Shown piece by piece: positions 23,252 to 34,870 of a stretch of 64,000 bases of DNA (the first letter of the stretch is position 1; every line of letters starts with the position of its first letter). Under the pieces are notes generated by a model, which saw only the letters and a list, made by a program, of their open reading frames with translations, did not search any database and was not told where the DNA came from. This DNA is from Garcia nutans (taxonomy: Eukaryota > Streptophyta > Magnoliopsida > Malpighiales > Euphorbiaceae), in assembly GCA_947685225.1 (NCBI GenBank), contig CANTUV010000024.1, forward strand, positions 55,952,001 to 56,016,000, in the 5' to 3' direction. The translations under genes and the position numbers were made by a program.

Positions 23252-25168
23252 GGTAGACCCTTGATTTTAGCCTTAAGCTAGTCAGATCCTAATTAAGGAA
23301 GGCCTAGCCAAGTTTGGTCCATTCTTAATGGATTAAACCTATTTTAAAGCCTTTATCTAGATTGGTTCAATTTTATTAGGTCTAAAATAAGTCTTGTTAA
23401 ATTTTTAAATCTCGAAAATGGTTCAATTCAGAATTTGATGGAGTTTATTTGGGTTTGGGCCAGGCCAGGCAACATCCATATAGAATTGGAGCCACCTAAT
23501 TTGATATGGATGGCTCAATATCGAATTAGAGGCCACCCAATTTGATATAGAGGCCTGCATGTAGAATTGGAGGTCTCCATATCAAATTAGACACTCTCCA
23601 ATTCAATATGGAGGCTCCATATTGAATTGAAATGGATACCATATCGAATTAAATTAATTTTAATTTGATATGGCTTCATTTTAAGGTCAGATTTAGATCA
23701 TATGCTTTAATCTGAGTTGTGCTTAATTAGGAATCATAATTAAACTCGGATTAAGCTCTGTCATATAAGCTTTAACCTAATTCATTCCTATAAATATAGG
23801 TTCAAAATGGACAGCAACGGGGGGAGCCAAAATTATCAAACAGGAAAGCATCAAGCATTATCAAATAGAGAGAAAAACCAAGAACAACCAAAAGAAAACA
23901 ATGGACATAGAGAGAGGATGAATGAACTGGAAGTAAAAGAAAAGAAAGACAAAAACAAAGCAACACAGAAGCAGTAGTAGAAAAATTGAAAAACAAAACC
24001 CTAGCAGCACCGAGGAGAGACAGAGGCATTAAGAGTTAACCAAGAAAGGAGAGAACCAAATCAAAAACAAAAAGAAAGATAGAACATTAACCATCAACAA
24101 ACCAGAAGGCAGTGGATAATTGCCTTCACTTTGCTCAACTGAGATTTGATATTGGTTCAAGTATATAGTTTGGATCAAAGTGAAATATCGGTGGAACCAA
24201 TAAATAGAGGTTTGAAATTCTTTATTTCATCTACTTTAAATTCACAATAACTCACTCATTATTATTTTATTCATTCAATAATTTTTAGTTAGGTCATTCT
24301 TCTTCTTTAAAATATCTTGTAGCTACCTTTAATATTTCATCCAGTAGTAATTTATGTGTTAATTGCAACCCTTAATAACCCAGACAATAATTTAGCAAAA
24401 TCAATAATACAGTGATCATCAATTTGTGGGTTTACTTGCAGTAGTTAAGTTTTAAATATTCAAAACATAAGTTGCATGTTTGAATAACACCAAACCCTAG
24501 CACTAAAAATCTTATATTAAAACCCTAAGAACCCTAATTCATACCTTAAAACCCTAATTTACTTTAGTAAACCCTAGTCTCATAGGTAAACCCTAATCCC
24601 ATATGTAAATGCCTAATTTAAGATAAAACAATAATTTTACATATCTATTGTTTAATATAATATTAAAACTTAGGCTTGGCTATTTTATTTTATAATGGAT
24701 TATTTGCTTTTAATTATTAAGAATGTTATGAATGGTTTAATTCATTTCATTAACTATTTTAATGTTGATTATTTTAGTTTCATTATGTAAGAGATATGTT
24801 TCCACATTATGGGTACCTCATTAATTAAGTTCCAATACAATTTAATTTATTTTGAGTTTTGGACATTGGACATTGTGAAGGCATGTTTCCATCCAGTATG
24901 GGTGCTCATTTATTTTTTTTGAACTTATTATGATTTTAATAAGTGATTACATATTCTTATGATTGTATGTAGTATGAATGATATTTTAATAAGTTAAGAA
25001 TTCAATAATATTTAGGCCTGAAAAGGAGGTATCCAATGAACAGGGTGTTATGGGGGTGTTGGGCCATTTCTCACCTTCCCCATACATACCCAACTTTCCA
25101 AAACTAATAAGGGATTTGATATTCCTTAGGAATCGAGTTATCCACCCCTTTTTATTTTTCTGGCCCGA
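23252..25168 (+). mobile_element. Middle LTR of X array (X1 3' LTR, shared with X2), end truncated
   Basis: Starts GGTAGACCCTTGATTTTAG (TG mutated to GG) after the PPT. Inverted-repeat island 23480-23690, TATA 23789-23796, telo-box region 24480-24600, hairpin 24791-24819 and a decayed one at 24880-24905, end module from 25019. It breaks at TCTGGCCCG (about 25168), about 130 nt short of the LTR end, where Y-element sequence begins. Confidence 0.8.
23789..23796 (+). promoter_or_regulatory. LTR TATA box
   Basis: TATAAATA in CATTCCTATAAATATAGG; homologous to 32435. Confidence 0.65.
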
Positions 25169-26620
25169 CCATATCCAGCATTCTATGGAGCAACACTATT
25201 GTTCCTTTCAAGCGAAATTAGATCATGAGATACTGAGAGGGCAATGGCTGGAGTAGTCCATGCTTGAGTTTTGGAAGTACCAGAGATTTAGCCCTTCGCA
25301 GCCACCGACTCCACCTTATCAGCCCTTGGTGCCACGCATAGATATTTCGGATGACAACAATGGTGACGATACTAGTGCCAGTAATGAGGATGCTACATCC
25401 ATGGATGACTAATTCACTCTTTTGATTTTGTTTTATTTATATATTTATTTCTTTCTATCTTTTTATATACATACATGAATCTTCACAATTTTGCATGTCA
25501 ATTTTTGGTTTATAGCTAATTTGACTTCACAACGCTTTTGGGATCATATTCATATATGTCAATTTATGAACATGGCAAGGCAGTTCTCTCTATCTTTTGT
25601 TGTTTTTCTTATTTTACACACATTGGGGGCAATGTGCATCTTAAGTGTGGCGGATAGAAGAGGTAAACTTCCTAGATTTAGTTTTATTGTTATTTATTTA
25701 ATTAGTATGATTTAATTCATTAGTCTCATCCAGTTTCTTTAACTTATTTTTGGGTTCAAGTAAACTAGATTGCTATAATAGTATTAATTGAAATGGTTCC
25801 TCTTTATATTTAATTAATAGTTGATTTACTGAATGACAATTTCTTGTTGAGGTTTACTCACCTATCTTAATCAATTGCTAAGGACTGAATGTGATAGTCA
25901 TATTTAGGAAGTTTATTGATGAGAATTGCACACTTGAACTTTGAAATCTTAGTTACATTTTTTAGCATACTAAAATTCTTTAGATACTTGAGTTGAACTT
26001 AGTAGGAGATATTTAGTATCTTAAGTTCCTGACCACTTGAGTATTCTTAAAAAAAAATAATATATACAATGATAATAATAATAATAAATTAAAAAAAATT
26101 GCATAAGGAGCTTTGAAAATTTGTCCATATTCCGCTGATTTTAACTCTTTATTTGAAACGAAGGAGTGGGAATCATGAATAGTGATAGTAGTCATTTGAT
26201 CGGTGATTCAAACTAAGTAACTGGGGGTCAACATCATAAGTGTTTACCTTTTCATCAAAAAGCTAGCATCAGTTCAAACATGTCGGGCTCCTTAGAAAGA
26301 ATGGTTCAAGCAAGTCAAAGAACTTGAGAGAAAATTTACACTTTCTTACTTTGTTCATAACTTTTGAGCTTTTGAAATTTTATGCTCAATTTTTTAACTC
26401 TGGATTTTTAAATTTTAGATCTATACAATTTTTGTTTTGAAACTTTTTAATTCAACTGTCATGTTTGAGAATTAGTTTTTAGTTGAGAATGTCAGGTTTT
26501 CTTATTCGAGTATTGTGAAACTTTTCTTTTCTTTTTGGATATAGAGGAGTCCTTCATTCCTACTTATTATAGCAATTTATTTTGCTTGAGGATAAGCAAA
26601 AACTCAAGTGTGGGGGATTT
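25169..26620 (+). mobile_element. 3' internal fragment of family Y element (possibly Athila-type Ty3)
   Basis: Unlike X sequence on either side. The first ~240 nt encode a degenerate protein tail in plus frames: HIQHSMEQHYCSFQAKLD, a stop, LEFWKYQRFSPSQPPTPPYQ, then acidic DNNGDDTSASNEDATSMDD and a stop. Then come non-coding DNA, a CATTGGGGGCAATGTGCATC box at about 25621, and CTTGAGGATAAGCAAAAACT plus the polypurine tract at 26608-26620. From knowledge, these two boxes occur near the 3' end of Athila-lineage elements; the lineage call is tentative. Confidence 0.6.
26608..26620 (+). promoter_or_regulatory. Polypurine tract of Y element
   Basis: GTGTGGGGGATTT directly before the Y LTR TG at 26621. 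Confidence 0.8.
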
Positions 26621-27065
26621 TGATAAGTATATAATTGATGATATTTTTGCCCCTATTCCTTGGTATATTTATTGTCAAATTGAGTTTAATTTGTTTGTTC
26701 AAGTGTTTGTTATAGTTGATTTCCCGAATCTTTTACTCTTTGAGGCCTTATGGTCATCTTGGGTGGAATCATGGATGAAAGATGAGGAAAAGAGCTATTT
26801 TAGGCAAAATTTTCAAGTGACATGCCTAACGACATGGGCATGTCAATGACCGTGTCGTTTGCCCACCTTACAGAAGCTTCAACAAGCCCAATGACATTCC
26901 TGTATCACTACCTATGTCCTTAATCCTGCATTACAGTAGCTATGACATGTCCAGCAGCTTGGCTGTGTCATTGCCCATGTCATCAATGCTGAAAAAAATA
27001 TCTTCAACATGCCTAGAGATACGGTCGTGTCACTGGGCATGTCAAGGTAAATCTCTGGGTTATAA
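26621..27065 (+). mobile_element. Truncated 3' LTR of family Y
   Basis: Starts TGATAAGTATATAATTGATG and follows the solo Y LTR (9391 onward) through the GTGTC-rich repeats, then ends at ...GGGTTATAAAA where X leader sequence begins. The last two thirds of the LTR are missing. Confidence 0.8.
26815..27050. repeat. GTGTC-rich repeat in truncated Y LTR
   Basis: About four units with GACATGGGCATGTCA-type cores and TTACAGTAG-like spacers. More decayed than at 9575-9815. Confidence 0.75.
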
Positions 27066-27340
27066 AATCCCATGTTAATATTTTATTGACCATATACCTA
27101 GGAAAAGAGACTCGCCATTAGTGTGTGGAAGTGATAAGGTTGGAAGGAACGTCCTAATTATCTTTTTTTGCTTGTTGTTTGTGCAAACATGCATACATGC
27201 ATACACACATTGCATTACATGTCATTGATTCTATTTGGCTCATAGACCTGGAGTATAACAATTCAAGAGCGTATGACAACCCAACCTAAGCCAGTGATGT
27301 AGAATCCATTAGCAACTCAGTTAGCTTCTCACTAAAAGCA

Positions 27341-28697
27341 ATAGAGCCCAAACAAATTCAAAGGATGGTAGATGATGCCCTCAATGCTAAGATAGAAGAA
27401 TTGAAGGAGGCCCTGGCTGAGACGATAAAGAGCCAACTGACTACACTTTTAGGGAACATTGTTGAGGTGTCTGCCAATAGTAAGAAACCAAAGGACAAAG
27501 AAAAGGCTAAGGTTGGTGAAGTAGCCTTTGATGATAACAAAGTAGTGATTGATGATGATGATGACTGGGCTCAATACTTCCAAGATCTATAAGATAAGAA
27601 GAAAGAGCCGAAGTTTATGGAAGAGATGAAAACTTCAGACATAGAGAAGATGATTGCCGATTTAGAAAAGAAGTTTGAAAAGAAGCTAAAGGCTGAAGAG
27701 GTGTCAGAAGTGGACAAACTATTTGAGCAAGATGAAGAAGTTCCTTACAAGTTCAAGATGCCCTCGTTCGCTAGGTACAATGGTACAGCAAATCCTCACT
27801 TGCATGTTAAGCAGTACATCACTGCTATGCAATGTGCTAGAGCTACCAAAGCTCAAACTCTAAGGTATTTATGCTCTCATTGGATCCTGTTGTACAAAAC
27901 TGGTTCAACACCTTAGAGGAAAGTACCCGAAAAGATTGGGATATGTTGTACAAAGCCTTCATTCAGCAGTATGGGTACAATGTCGAGCTAAAAGTTACCT
28001 TGATAGAGGGGGAGGCTATCAGGCAAAAACAAAATGAAAGTTTTGTCGATTATGTGAAGAGATGGAGAAATAAGGCTTCACTTCTCAAAAAGAGGCCAGA
28101 TGAGTCTAACCATATTAAGATGATTGTGAGAGGGATGCTACCTAATCTTCGTGAATGGATGTTTCACACTCTTATAAGAGATTTCAAAGATCTTCTTCAA
28201 GCAGGCTTGAAAATAGAAGAGCGGGAAAAAGAGAAGAACCATTTTTCTGTAAAATGGAATTATCAGTATGGAAATCAAAGTACACATAAGGAATTCAATA
28301 TTAATGTAACTGGTCAAGAAAATAGAAGATAGATTTCAAAATTGGGAAAACCTCTTTCTTGGGTTTTTAACAAGTTGCAAAAGAAAGGGTTGTTGCAACC
28401 ATTAGCTCCTCGACCCTTGTTGAATCCTTTACCGCTAAATTTTAATACCAAGGCTTTTTGTCAATTTCATCAGACTCGAGGACATGAGACAAATAGATCA
28501 CCTGATTGAAGCATGAGATATAAGATCTGATCAATAGTGGTAAACTACCTGAACCTGATAAGCTCAGCACAAAGGATAATCCTTTGCCTAGTTTCAACAT
28601 AATGCCACCAACAATAACTTTCATAGTAGGAGGAGGATTAGATAAAAATTTTGTCTTATTCTCCTTTCAAGATGGGAATATTAAGGATGTGAAGTAA
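27341..28697 (+). pseudogene. gag: X-family Gag (X2 copy), best-preserved capsid
   Basis: The start ATG of other copies reads ATA here (27341). The N-terminal helix IQRMVDDALNAKIEELKEAL is followed by a Lys-rich linker (KKPKDKEKAKVGEV) and an acidic stretch (DDNKVVIDDDDD). A stop follows at about 27590, then an EKMIADLEKKFEKKLKAEE helix and the capsid: FARYNGTANPHLHVKQYITA, a frameshift near 27870, then WFNTLEESTRKDWDMLYKAF, VDYVKRWRNKASLLKKRPDE and DFKDLLQAGLKIEEREKEK. A stop at 28330 precedes the C-terminus; the knuckle has lost its last Cys (GHETNRSPD). Family role: Ty3/gypsy Gag, forming the particle and binding RNA. The frame ends at 28697 with no protease, matching X1. Three or more lesions make it inactive. 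Confidence 0.85.
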
Positions 28698-30904
28698 GGA
28701 GAAATTTCATTCAATACACCTTCCTTAGCTTGAAAGTGTTCATCATTTTATTTTTCTTTCTTTAGTACTTATTTGGAACAATTATGTCTTTCAAATTATG
28801 ATTGTTTTAATAAATTACTTTCATCAAATTTTTTGCTTATTTTGGTCTTTGTTCATTTTGGTGCTCAACCGATAACGAATCTAGCTTGATGTTCATAAAT
28901 TAGTGTATCTATGCATCATGACTTGAATAATTTTACTAAGTGAGGGAGTTATTCTTTAGCATTGAGTTGTGTATGCTTACTTAGAGAGGGCTCCTGTATA
29001 ATTACCTTTGTCTAGGTCCTAGTTGATCTTAGAACATGCTTTGACAAACTTTTGAGGTGAAATTAAACTCTGCTTATTTAAGAGATAAATGATCTAGGCA
29101 TTATTTGATAAGCCAATAACTAGTATCCACCCAATTAAATATCAATCCCTAGTTGTCCCTTTGAGTCTTCATAAAATTATAGCTTACTCTTCATTGGCTA
29201 GTAAACCTAATGACCTAACCTGAGCCGTTGTTACACATTTGACAAGTCTTATGGTCACTAAGGAACAAAAGAGAAAGAAGATCAAAAGAAAGGAATGCAT
29301 GGTCAAGACCATAAGGATAGTTCAAGTTCTCAAGACCATAAGGGTAGTTGAAGTTCACCTGATGCTGGACCTAATATCTCCAATTTATTAAGATGACATC
29401 AGGGAAACAAATGAGTTATCCTTGTTAAAGCAAACTCACTCTACTCTACTCATCCATAGTCAGAAGCATAGAATGGTACAGGCAAAATAATCTTCTTAGA
29501 GTTGGACCCAAAAAAAAAAGAAAACAAAAAAGAAAACAAAAAAAAGGGGAAAATGGGTCTAAGTTTGTGCAAAAGCAAAAGGAAAAGATGAAGATCGTTT
29601 TAATCAGTTCTAAATTTCTTCCAAGGAGATAGAAGGAAATTGAAGTATAGCAGGATTGCTCCCAGCTGCCTATGGTTCCAACAAAAGATTATAGTGTGAA
29701 GATTTGTCAGCAGTGTCACATCAACCCCAGCTCAAATATAGCTTTTATTTAACCCTTGTCCCTTATAGACCCCATTTCAAAGCCTATAAAGACCTTTTGA
29801 TCTCTCTTGGTAGGTAGAGTCTATTAGTAGAGATTTTTTGAACAAGCATGCATATGAGATAGACAATATTCAAACTCAATGAGACCTTTGGCCAAGTAAT
29901 GTGTTTGTGCCTATCTGAAATGTAACAGTTCTTGCTTAAATTAAAATGATTCCCAAGCTTAGTACGGTAACTAGGGTTGTCATGTTATAGATATGTTAAT
30001 TTGGAAAATTGAGTCCTGAGGTACAATGACACTGATTTGACAAAGTCAACATTTGATTAAAAAAAAACTATTTTCTTGTTGCATAAACCTTTAAGTTAAG
30101 GGAAGTATGTTGCACATTAAACCTCAAAAAACACATTGGGAAAAATCAAGGATTATTTGCAATGTTATGAAAAAGTTATCAACTAGCGTGCTTAATCATA
30201 ATTTGAAATGGATGCATCTCTACTATTTAGGCCTCCACTACTCATGTGTTCCAACTTTCTAGAATTAAAACCATAAATGTGAAGACTTTTGTCATTCCAA
30301 TGCAAGACTTGAATGGCCATCTGGAAGGAACCAATGAGAACACTTCAGCTGAGCACCTCAGTCTGTGAGTCGATGGAACAACTGTAAGTATCATCCATGC
30401 ATATAATGCATACATATGCATATCACACTGTATTTTTTTCTTGTGTTCCTATTCTTTATTAAGGTAAACAATAATATGCAATGAAGCAAATATGAAGCAG
30501 ATATGGAATCAGGAGGCATAAAAGGCCCATTGTTTGAGAAAGATTCAGTCACTTTTCAAAAATGGAGATGCATACTTGTGCAAAGAATTAGACAACACAA
30601 ACATCTATCAGGGTCTGCATGGGAAAAGAAAAAAATCATTAGTTTGAGCCTACACAGGGGGCAAAGTTTCTTCTTTCAATTTTTGAGTTTATACATGTAC
30701 AAAATATTTTCAGACTCACTTTCAATATTTTGCCACACAAAGGGCAAAGAAAGGATGTGAGGACTAGCTAAAAAATAGCTAATTTTTTTTGCAAAAGGAA
30801 GAACAAAAAGAATGGAAAAAGGAGAAAATTAGAACTCTCAAAAGAATAAAGATGCAAAAGACAAAAGATCAATCTAGCTAGAAGAGTTAAAGCCAACATA
30901 GGTC
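28698..30904 (+). mobile_element. X2 non-coding region after gag
   Basis: Collinear with X1 15077-16680 plus 21052-21900. It includes a short A-rich tract at 29509-29547. The GTGTGAAGATTTGTC block at 29692 is shared with 16420. No conserved frame across copies. This is where pol would be in an autonomous Ty3 element. Confidence 0.7.
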
Positions 30905-31140
30905 AAATCTCCAAAGGATGAAGATCTATTTTGAAGGGTGAAGACCCAATGTCCAAAGGAAGAAAATCCATTTTGAAGGGTGAAGACCCGATCTCTAAGG
31001 ATGAAGATCCATTTTAAAGGGTGAATACCCGATCTCCAAGGATGAAGATCCATTTTGAAGGGTGAAGACCCAATGACCAAGGATGAAGATCCAAGGTCTA
31101 AGGATGAAGATCCATTTTAAGGCTGAAGACCCACAATCCA
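30905..31140. repeat. Minisatellite T1 in X2
   Basis: Units with GGATGAAGATCCATTTTGAA and GGGTGAAGACCCGAT, five to six copies, period about 40. Confidence 0.9.
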
Positions 31141-31149
31141 TTGAAGAAT

Positions 31150-31400
31150 GGAATAACCAACTAGAAGAAAGCCAAAATTCTCAAATAACAGAAGGTCAAC
31201 AGAATCCATTGTAGAATGGAACAACCAGCTAGAAGAAAGCCAAAATTTCCAAATGACCGAAGGTCAGTCCAGCAAGAAGAGCTGGAGTCAATCCATTGAA
31301 GAATGGAGCAAGTGGCTAAATGAAGGCCATGATAGAAGATCAATCAACTAGAAGAGCTAAAATTAATTGGCTAGAAGATAGCCAGAACTATCACCTAACA
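31150..31400. repeat. Repeat T2 in X2
   Basis: CTAGAAGAAAGCCAAAATT and AATCCATTGAAGAATGGA units; about four copies, irregular. Confidence 0.8.
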
Positions 31401-31404
31401 GAAT

Positions 31405-31745
31405 GTCACCCAAATCAAATTTAGTCTTGGGTCCAAGTACCCAATTTCAGGTCCAAGTACCCAAATCAAATCTAGTCTCGAGTCCAAATACCCAAATCAA
31501 ATTTAGTCTCGGGTCTAAATATCCAAATCCAACCTAGTCTCGGGTCCAAGTACCCAAATCCAATTTAGTCTCGGGTTTAAGTGCCAAATCAAATTTAGTC
31601 TCGGGTTAAGAACCCAAATCAAATCATGCCTCAGGTCCAAAATCCAAATCATGTCTCGGGTCTAGAACCCAATTCATTCTCGAGTCTAGAGTCCAATATA
31701 GTCCCAGGTTTAGAACCTAATCAACCTTGGGTCGAGAACCCATTC
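31405..31745. repeat. Minisatellite T3 in X2
   Basis: About eleven units of TCTCGGGTCCAAGTACCC type plus AAATCAAAT; about half the X1 array length. Confidence 0.88.
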
Positions 31746-31810
31746 TCATCAAAAATTAGCTCAAAATCATGTTATTTTCACTCTCTTTTACTGAAGTCTC
31801 AGAATGTTCA

Positions 31811-31824
31811 AGCAGGGGAGAAAC
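31811..31824 (+). promoter_or_regulatory. Polypurine tract of X2
   Basis: AGCAGGGGAGAAAC directly before TGTAGACC. Confidence 0.75.
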
Positions 31825-32029
31825 TGTAGACCTTTGATTTAGGCCCTAAGCAAGTCTAATCATAATTAAAGAAGACCTAGCCAAGTTCAGTCCATCCTTA
31901 ATGGCCTAAACCTATTTTAAAGTCTTTAATTAGATTGGTTCAATTTTATTAGACCTAAAATAAGTTGATTCAACTTTGAATGCCCTAAAATTGTTCGACT
32001 CAAAGATAAAGGGGTTGGGTGTTAGTTTA

Positions 32030-32350
32030 AATCGATATGGGACTTGTCCATATCAAATTAGGAGTGTCCAATTTGGTATGGACATGGTCCATATCGAATT
32101 GGTTGGCTACCAATTCGATATGGAATGGATTCCATATCGATTTGGTAGCACCAATTCGATATGGAATGAAGTCCATATCGAATTGGTTGGCCACCAACTC
32201 GATATGGACCTTCCCATATAGAATTGGTCTTCCAATTTGATATGGAATTGGATCCATATCGAATTGGTTGGCTAACAATTCGATGCCAACCAATTTGATA
32301 TGGACCCTTCCATATTGAACTAGGACACATAATTCTGGTACATATCAAAT
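32030..32350. repeat. Alternating inverted-repeat array in LTR
   Basis: Repeated CCATATCGAATTGG boxes alternate with their reverse complements. The best pair is 32088-32102 with 32110-32124: perfect 15-bp arms, 7-nt loop. At least four more imperfect pairs occur. Confidence 0.9.
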
Positions 32351-32434
32351 TAATTTGATTTTAATTTGACATGGATTTTATGAGGACAATTCGGATTAAG
32401 CTCGGTTTATGTATGTTTGACTTAATTTGCTCCT

Positions 32435-32442
32435 TATAAATA
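32435..32442 (+). promoter_or_regulatory. LTR TATA box
   Basis: TATAAATA in TCCTTATAAATATAGG. Confidence 0.65.
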
Positions 32443-33822
32443 TAGGCTTAAGGAAGACAGCTTGGGAGAACAAACTGGCAGGAAAGAAAAAGAGGGACAG
32501 AAACAAAGCAAGATTAAAAATAAAATAGAAGGAACTGGCAATAAGGAGAAGGGAGAAAACAAAGCAACATAGAGAGGGAGGAGCAACAGACGGAAGAACA
32601 GACAGTAGCAGTTATTATGAAGCCATAATTATCAAAAAGCAATTGAAAGACAACAAGCACACAACAATTATCTTAGGCAGTTGTTTCCCTCAACCAACAA
32701 CAAAGTTTATTCAGGCAGTGATAACATCGAGCTTGATTCAACACATTCAAATTGGTAGAGCCTACAAAGTACGTACATCTTCAATAACTTATTCTATTTA
32801 AATTTCCATGCCTCTTATTTTGTGAATTGAGCATATTGGTATTGCTTTAATATAAACATAACTTCGAGAATTTCATTCAACAAAATCTTAACTTCAACAT
32901 TCAATTTGATCCGAATCTTAATCATAGATTCTAATCTTAATTAAATAATCCAAGGTCCTAATTTTCACTTGTAAACCCTATAACCTTGATTGCTTTCCAA
33001 AACCCTAGTTTGTATGTTTCAAACCTAAATTGCATGTACAAAAACCCTAATTTAACAATCTAAACTTTAAGAAACCCTAATTCATATGTTAAAACCCTAG
33101 TTTGTACATTTATTATTTAACATGATATTTGAATATAGTCTCGATTATTAATATATATTCGTTTATTGTATGTTTTGATATATGACTTATTTTATTTTGA
33201 TTTGTGATGAATAATTTATTTTTATTGATCATGATGAATGGTTGAATGATTTAATTTATTTGATTTATTATTTTCTTGTTAATCATTTTAGTTTCAAAGA
33301 TGTAAGAGGTATGTTTTTACTTTGTGGGTACCTCATTATTTAGGTTTGATGTAATTTAATTTATTTTAGATTTTAGATTTATGTAAAGGGCATATTTCCA
33401 TCAAATGGTGGGTGTCCTATTTTATTCAGTTTTGGATTTTGGAAATTTATTTTGTTTGGACTTTCTTTGATTTTAATACAATGATGATCTATTTTGATAA
33501 TTGCATGTAGTATGGATGATTTTATAGTATTTAAGAATTTAATAATATATAAACTGAAAAAGGAGGCTGATTTTATTGAACTAGGTGTTGTGGGGGTGCT
33601 GGGTCATTCTCAACTTCCCCACGCGTGCCCAACTTTTCGAACCCATTAGGGGGTTGGGAATTCCTTAGGAATCGATCATCCACCCCTTTTTTTTAGCCCA
33701 TCCGGGTGACGACTCCATTTTCTTTGAGTTTAGGCATGTGACCTCTAAGGCCCTGAGACTAGAAGTGCCAAAATCGCAAGAACCATTCCATATGGGAGTG
33801 GGGGCAAAAATTCCCGCTTACA

Positions 33823-34000
33823 ATAAGGAAGCAACTACAAAACATCATTAAACAGCCTAGAAAAAGGGATCAAACACAGAAGAAGCAATCAAGGCAGTAG
33901 CTTACTGTCTTGATTTTATTCAACCAAGAAGTTCAAGATTGGTTGAAGTGAAAGTTTGGATCAACATTTAATTATTGGTGGAACCAATAAACAAAGGTAT
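33823..34000 (+). mobile_element. Scrap of another X LTR (leader part)
   Basis: Matches the part of the 23252 LTR downstream of the TATA (GGTGGAACCAATAA(A)(C)A box near 33978 versus 24193). It separates the end of the X array from the X3 5' LTR. Confidence 0.6.
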
Positions 34001-34851
34001 TGTAGACCCTTAATTTTTTACAAAGTCCAGTCCCCACTAATTAAAAGAGGGTTAAGTCAAGTCTAAAGGTTTAAAATATTCTAAAATATTTTACAAACTT
34101 AATTAAAAATAAAAATAACTAATATTGAATCATAGTCTAAAGGTTTAAAATATTCTAAAATATTTTGCTAATTAATTCAATAATGCTTTATTTTTATGAA
34201 TTATTGGTTTTTATTTTTACTAATGGTGAATAATTGAATGATTTAATTTATTTGATTTATTATTTTAATGTTGATTATTTTAGTTTCAAAGATGTAAGAG
34301 GTATGTTTTTACTTTGTGGGTACCTCATTAGTTAGGTTCAAATTAATTTAATTTATTTTGAGTTTTGGATTAATGTAAATGACATGTTTCCACCAAAAGG
34401 TGGATGTCTTTTTTTATTTTGGATATTGGACATTGTAAGGGCATGTTTCCATATTGTATGGGTGCCCATTTATTATTTTGTTTGGACCTTTGATTTTAAT
34501 ACAATGAATATTTATCTACTTTAATTTATGTGTAATATGGATGATGTTATAATAAGCTAAGAATTTAATAATATTTAGACCTAAAAAGGATGCCGGCTCT
34601 AATGAACCGATCGTTGTAGGGGTGCTGAGTCATTCTCACCATACCCACGCGTACCCAAATTTTTAAACCCAATAGGGGGTTGGAATTCCTTAGAAATCGA
34701 GTCATGCACCCCTTTCTTTTTCCCTACCCATTTGGGTGGCGACTCCATTTTCTTCGAGTTTAGGCCCGTGTTCTCTAAGACCCTGAGCCTAACAGTGTCG
34801 AAGTCACAAGAACCATTCCACATGGAGTGGGGGCAAAAATTCCCGCTCATA
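34001..34851 (+). mobile_element. 5' LTR of X3, internally deleted
   Basis: Starts TGTAGACCCTTAATTTTTT and ends CGCTCATA before a PBS, yet only 851 bp. TATA, purine leader and telo-box region are absent, and a TCTAAAGGTTTAAAATATTC block is present twice (34058, 34137). It keeps hairpins 34298-34326, 34381-34408 and 34439-34467 and the end module. It probably cannot drive transcription. Confidence 0.75.
34298..34467 (+). other. LTR hairpin series with compensating stems
   Basis: 34381-34408 pairs GACAT/ATGTC and CCACC/GGTGG; 34439-34467 pairs GGGCA/TGCCC and CCATA/TATGG; 34298-34326 pairs GAGGTA/TACCTC. Both sides of the stems differ from other copies while pairing is kept. Confidence 0.75.
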
Positions 34852-34852
34852 G

Positions 34853-34870
34853 TGGTGACTCCACTAGGGA
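34853..34870 (+). promoter_or_regulatory. Primer-binding site of X3
   Basis: TGGTGACTCCACTAGGGA, identical to X1. Confidence 0.8.

Larger units (their letters stand above)
27066..31824 (+). mobile_element. Internal region of X2, 5' leader partly missing
   Basis: Begins at a point equivalent to about 14003 in X1, so the PBS and most of the leader are missing. It contains gag, then about 3.1 kb of non-coding DNA collinear with X1 (without the solo LTR), then arrays T1, T2 and T3 and a PPT. No pol. X2 gives the empty site for the X1 solo LTR. Confidence 0.8.
31825..33822 (+). mobile_element. Last LTR of X array (X2 3' LTR)
   Basis: 1998 bp; starts TGTAGACCTTTGATTTAGG and ends TTCCCGCTTACA. Landmarks: strong inverted-repeat island 32030-32350, TATA 32435-32442, purine-rich leader, telo-box region 32950-33110, hairpins 33306-33334 and 33388-33417, end module 33559-33822. 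Same LTR type as 23252-25168. Confidence 0.85.

Noticed and set aside
22373..23256. Plus-strand ORFs with SGLEP/SRVQVP repeats
   Set aside because: Translation of the T3 minisatellite; frames change from unit to unit.
25491..25715. Hydrophobic 74-codon ORF as a small membrane gene
   Set aside because: Lies in the 3' non-coding end of the Y element across its CATTGGGGGCAATG box; chance ORF in T-rich DNA.
32027..32348. Overlapping ORFs on both strands with repeated NSIWN/QFDMD motifs
   Set aside because: Produced by the alternating inverted repeats in the LTR U3; open in several frames because the boxes lack stops.
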